This document shows positions 61,803 to 64,000 of a stretch of DNA of 64,000 nt, piece after piece. Positions within the stretch are counted from its first letter, which is position 1; every line of letters begins with the position of its first letter. The position numbers and the translations under genes are program-made. Under the pieces are notes generated by a model. That model saw only the letters and a list, made by a program, of their open reading frames with translations, did not search any database and had not been told where the DNA came from. Source of the stretch: Polynucleobacter sp. UB-Tiil-W10 (GTDB taxonomy: Bacteria; Pseudomonadota; Gammaproteobacteria; Burkholderiales; Burkholderiaceae); assembly GCF_018881605.1 (NCBI RefSeq), contig NZ_JACVPZ010000001.1, forward strand, positions 124,001 through 188,000, written 5' to 3'.

Positions 61803-61893
61803 TACTGGCGGATAGGTGCGCGAAGCCTTTGCTGCACAACCTTCAATCTAATCCGACTCGCTTTGATTGTAATAGACACTCTAACCGCCAGTA
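61803..61893. repeat. Spaced inverted repeat upstream of the lipase
   Basis: TACTGGCGG (61803) and CCGCCAGTA (61885) are perfect 9-bp arms 73 bases apart, in the 137-bp gap between recQ and the lipase gene. They could be two halves of an operator or a chance match. Confidence 0.35.
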
Positions 61894-61904
61894 GATATAG
61901 CCGT

Positions 61905-63743
61905 CTAGCTGGAGCGCTCTTGATTTTCTAGGATGACTTTAAGAAAGTGCTCGCCATAGCGCTCCAACTTAGCTTGCCCCACTCCACCAATACGACTGAA
62001 GTGAACTAAGGTAGCAGGCGTAGATTTAACCATCTCCTGCAAAGTGCTGTCGTGAAAAATGACATAGGGCGGTACACCTTGTTCGCGTGCCAGCTCAGTA
62101 CGCTTAGCCTTAAGTGCCTCCCACAGTTTTTCATCTGCAATATTGCTAAAGGGATGCGTAGATCTCTTGTTTGCACCAGACTTAGCGGCTTTGCTCTTGG
62201 AGTAGCCTGTTTCATTGCGTAGCCATACCTCTTGCTCTCCACGCAATACGGGCAAGGCAATGGCATCCACTAACTTTAAGCCCCCGTGCAATGCGATATC
62301 AGCATCCAAATAACCGCCCGCTACCAATTGACGATAGATACTATTCCACTGCGCCTGATTGAGCTCTGAACCAATTCCAAATGTACTCACTTGCTCATGA
62401 AAAAATTGCTTTACTCTAGGAGTCACTTTACCCATCAGCACATCAATTAAATGGGTTACACCAAAACGCTGGCCTGTGCGATACACACATGACAATGCTT
62501 TTTGCACTTCATGTGTAGCATTCCATATAGCTACTGGCTCTAGACAGTTATCGCAGTTACCGCAGCTACCAGCATGTATCTCCCCAAAATAGCGCAAGAT
62601 TGTTTGGTGGCGACACGTCGTGGATTCGCAATAGCCAAGTAGCGCATTGAGTTTTTGGCGCTCTACCCGCTTACGGTCTTCAGAAGCCTCACCAGAATCT
62701 ACCATTTGCCGCAAGCTCACCACGTCCCCAAAGCCGTAGACCATCCAAGCATTTGCAGGCAAGCCATCACGCCCTGCCCGTCCAGTTTCTTGGTAATACC
62801 CTTCCATACTTTTGGGCAAATCCAGGTGGGCTATAAAGCGGACATTGGGCTTATCAATACCCATACCAAAGGCTACAGTGGCAACCATGATGACGCCCTC
62901 TTCACGCAAGAAGCGTTTTTGATTAGCACTGCGTGTTTCCACACTTAATCCTGCGTGATACGGCATTGCATCCCACCCACGATCCTTGAGCCATTGCGCA
63001 GTCTCTTCTACGCTGCGACGCGATAGGCAGTAAATAATTCCTGAGTCATCGGCATGTTCTGCATCTAAAAAATGCTCTAACTGTTGTTTAGCGCTTTGCT
63101 TTTGGAGAACTCGATACTTAATATTGGGACGATCAAAGCTAGAAACAAACTGCTCGGCAGATTCCAGCGAAAGACGCTCCACAATTTCTGCTCGTGTTGG
63201 CGCATCGGCAGTAGCTGTTAAGGCGATACGAGGAACCTTTGGGAATCGCTCGTGCAAAACAGTTAACTGGCGATATTCTGGGCGAAAATCATGACCCCAT
63301 TGAGAAACGCAGTGTGCTTCATCGATAGCGAATAGTGCAATTCCAGGGCTACTATTGAGTCTATCGAGTATCGACAGAAAACTTGCACTCATTAGACGCT
63401 CTGGTGCTACATAGATCAAGTCAAGGTCTCCAGCTAGCAATTGACTAGTTACCTTTTGAGACATGACTGCATCTAGACTAGAGTTTAGAAATGAGGCCTT
63501 AACGCCCAACTGGGTCAATGCATCAACCTGATCTTGCATCAGTGCAATTAAGGGTGAAACCACAACCCCTACGCCGCGTCTAACAAGCGAAGGAATTTGA
63601 TAGCACAGCGACTTGCCGGCACCTGTAGGCATGAGGACCAAAGCATCCCCACCTGCTACTACATGACTAACAATAGACTCTTGTGCTCCGCGAAATTGAT
63701 CAAAGCCAAAAACATCATGAAGTACTTGTTGGCTCGACTGCAA
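61905..63743 (-). CDS. recQ: ATP-dependent DNA helicase RecQ
   Basis: This is a 612-aa helicase with Walker A TGAGKS (40-45), [17 protein letters not shown], motif [12 protein letters not shown], the zinc site (C in [10 protein letters not shown], then SCGNCDNC), an RQC domain and a C-terminal HRDC domain (about 530-605). It unwinds DNA at forks and recombination intermediates. It is complete. Confidence 0.95.
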   Translation of the reverse strand: MQSSQQVLHDVFGFDQFRGAQESIVSHVVAGGDALVLMPTGAGKSLCYQIPSLVRRGVGVVVSPLIALMQDQVDALTQLGVKASFLNSSLDAVMSQKVTSQLLAGDLDLIYVAPERLMSASFLSILDRLNSSPGIALFAIDEAHCVSQWGHDFRPEYRQLTVLHERFPKVPRIALTATADAPTRAEIVERLSLESAEQFVSSFDRPNIKYRVLQKQSAKQQLEHFLDAEHADDSGIIYCLSRRSVEETAQWLKDRGWDAMPYHAGLSVETRSANQKRFLREEGVIMVATVAFGMGIDKPNVRFIAHLDLPKSMEGYYQETGRAGRDGLPANAWMVYGFGDVVSLRQMVDSGEASEDRKRVERQKLNALLGYCESTTCRHQTILRYFGEIHAGSCGNCDNCLEPVAIWNATHEVQKALSCVYRTGQRFGVTHLIDVLMGKVTPRVKQFFHEQVSTFGIGSELNQAQWNSIYRQLVAGGYLDADIALHGGLKLVDAIALPVLRGEQEVWLRNETGYSKSKAAKSGANKRSTHPFSNIADEKLWEALKAKRTELAREQGVPPYVIFHDSTLQEMVKSTPATLVHFSRIGGVGQAKLERYGEHFLKVILENQERSS

Positions 63744-63800
63744 AAGTAATGCTCTCCCGTCTGATTAAATACATGCGTAATACAAGCTACCTATAAATAA

Positions 63801-63824
63801 AAAGCCCCCACGTCACGCAAGGCT
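63801..63824 (-). terminator. Terminator of tRNA-Ser
   Basis: On the minus strand AGCCTT and GGGGCT pair (two G-T pairs) around a 10-base loop, followed by TTTTTATTTAT. Confidence 0.55.
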
Positions 63825-63865
63825 CTCTCAATATTTTTTCTATGTGAACAAATACAGAATCTGAA

Positions 63866-63955
<90 letters not shown>

Positions 63956-64000
63956 GAACCGAAAATCATTATAGCTAGCTATATATAAATCCATACAGCC

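Overview
The window looks like part of a betaproteobacterial chromosome, most likely a freshwater Burkholderiaceae such as Polynucleobacter. The basis is gene content (Bug-type receptor, DUF3422, YaeQ, CbpA/CbpM, Uup, HemN, TAXI, lysine/alanine-rich histone-like proteins), moderate GC judged by eye, compact spacing and many ATGA/TAATG overlaps. The genus is an inference. I saw no insertion sequence, prophage block, CRISPR array or rRNA.

Layout. 1-3.3 kb: end of a MmgE/PrpD gene, a CitE-like lyase and a Bug solute receptor. 3.3-6.9 kb: a leftward ArnT-like glycosyltransferase / sialidase-like / membrane protein operon. 7-8.7 kb: a monoheme cytochrome and a flavocytochrome-c sulfide dehydrogenase flavoprotein. 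8.8-17.9 kb: DUF3422, an unusual TAXI protein, pirin, a UxaA-family dehydratase, cbpA-cbpM, uup and a P-loop kinase. 18-22 kb: ompW behind two perfect FNR boxes, then hemN and a COG2509 flavoprotein. 22-33 kb: small housekeeping and envelope genes, a histone-tail fusion protein, an autotransporter and a TetR regulator. 33.1-33.28 kb: a candidate structured RNA gene with its own sigma70 promoter.

From 33 kb to 60.4 kb the window is dominated by phosphorus-starvation and phosphate-analogue functions. They are an ars operon, an H1-like protein gene coupled to a PPK2 polyphosphate kinase, a second PPK2, an OlsA-like acyltransferase, the operon plcP-agt-dgkA-olsB (phospholipid breakdown, glycolipid, DAG recycling, ornithine lipid), ppx, alkaline phosphatase with mgtC, DUF2252, a second arsC, a complete pstSCAB-phoU-phoB-phoR cluster, a CorA-type transporter, a barrel protein and a secreted metallophosphatase. 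Pho-box-like repeats (CTGTCAT-like 7-mers every 11 bp) precede most of these units. The clearest array, at 60.22 kb, precedes no protein gene. It precedes a stretch of about 150 nt ending in a rho-independent terminator, which I read as a candidate PhoB-dependent small RNA.

Reading the parts together: PhoR/PhoB senses low phosphate through Pst/PhoU. Cells then take up phosphate (Pst), release it from organic esters (PhoA, metallophosphatase), draw on or remodel polyphosphate (two PPK2, PPX, basic polyphosphate-binding candidates), replace phospholipids by glyco- and ornithine lipids, and detoxify arsenate that enters by the same route. The window ends with a secreted lipase, recQ and tRNA-Ser(CGA).
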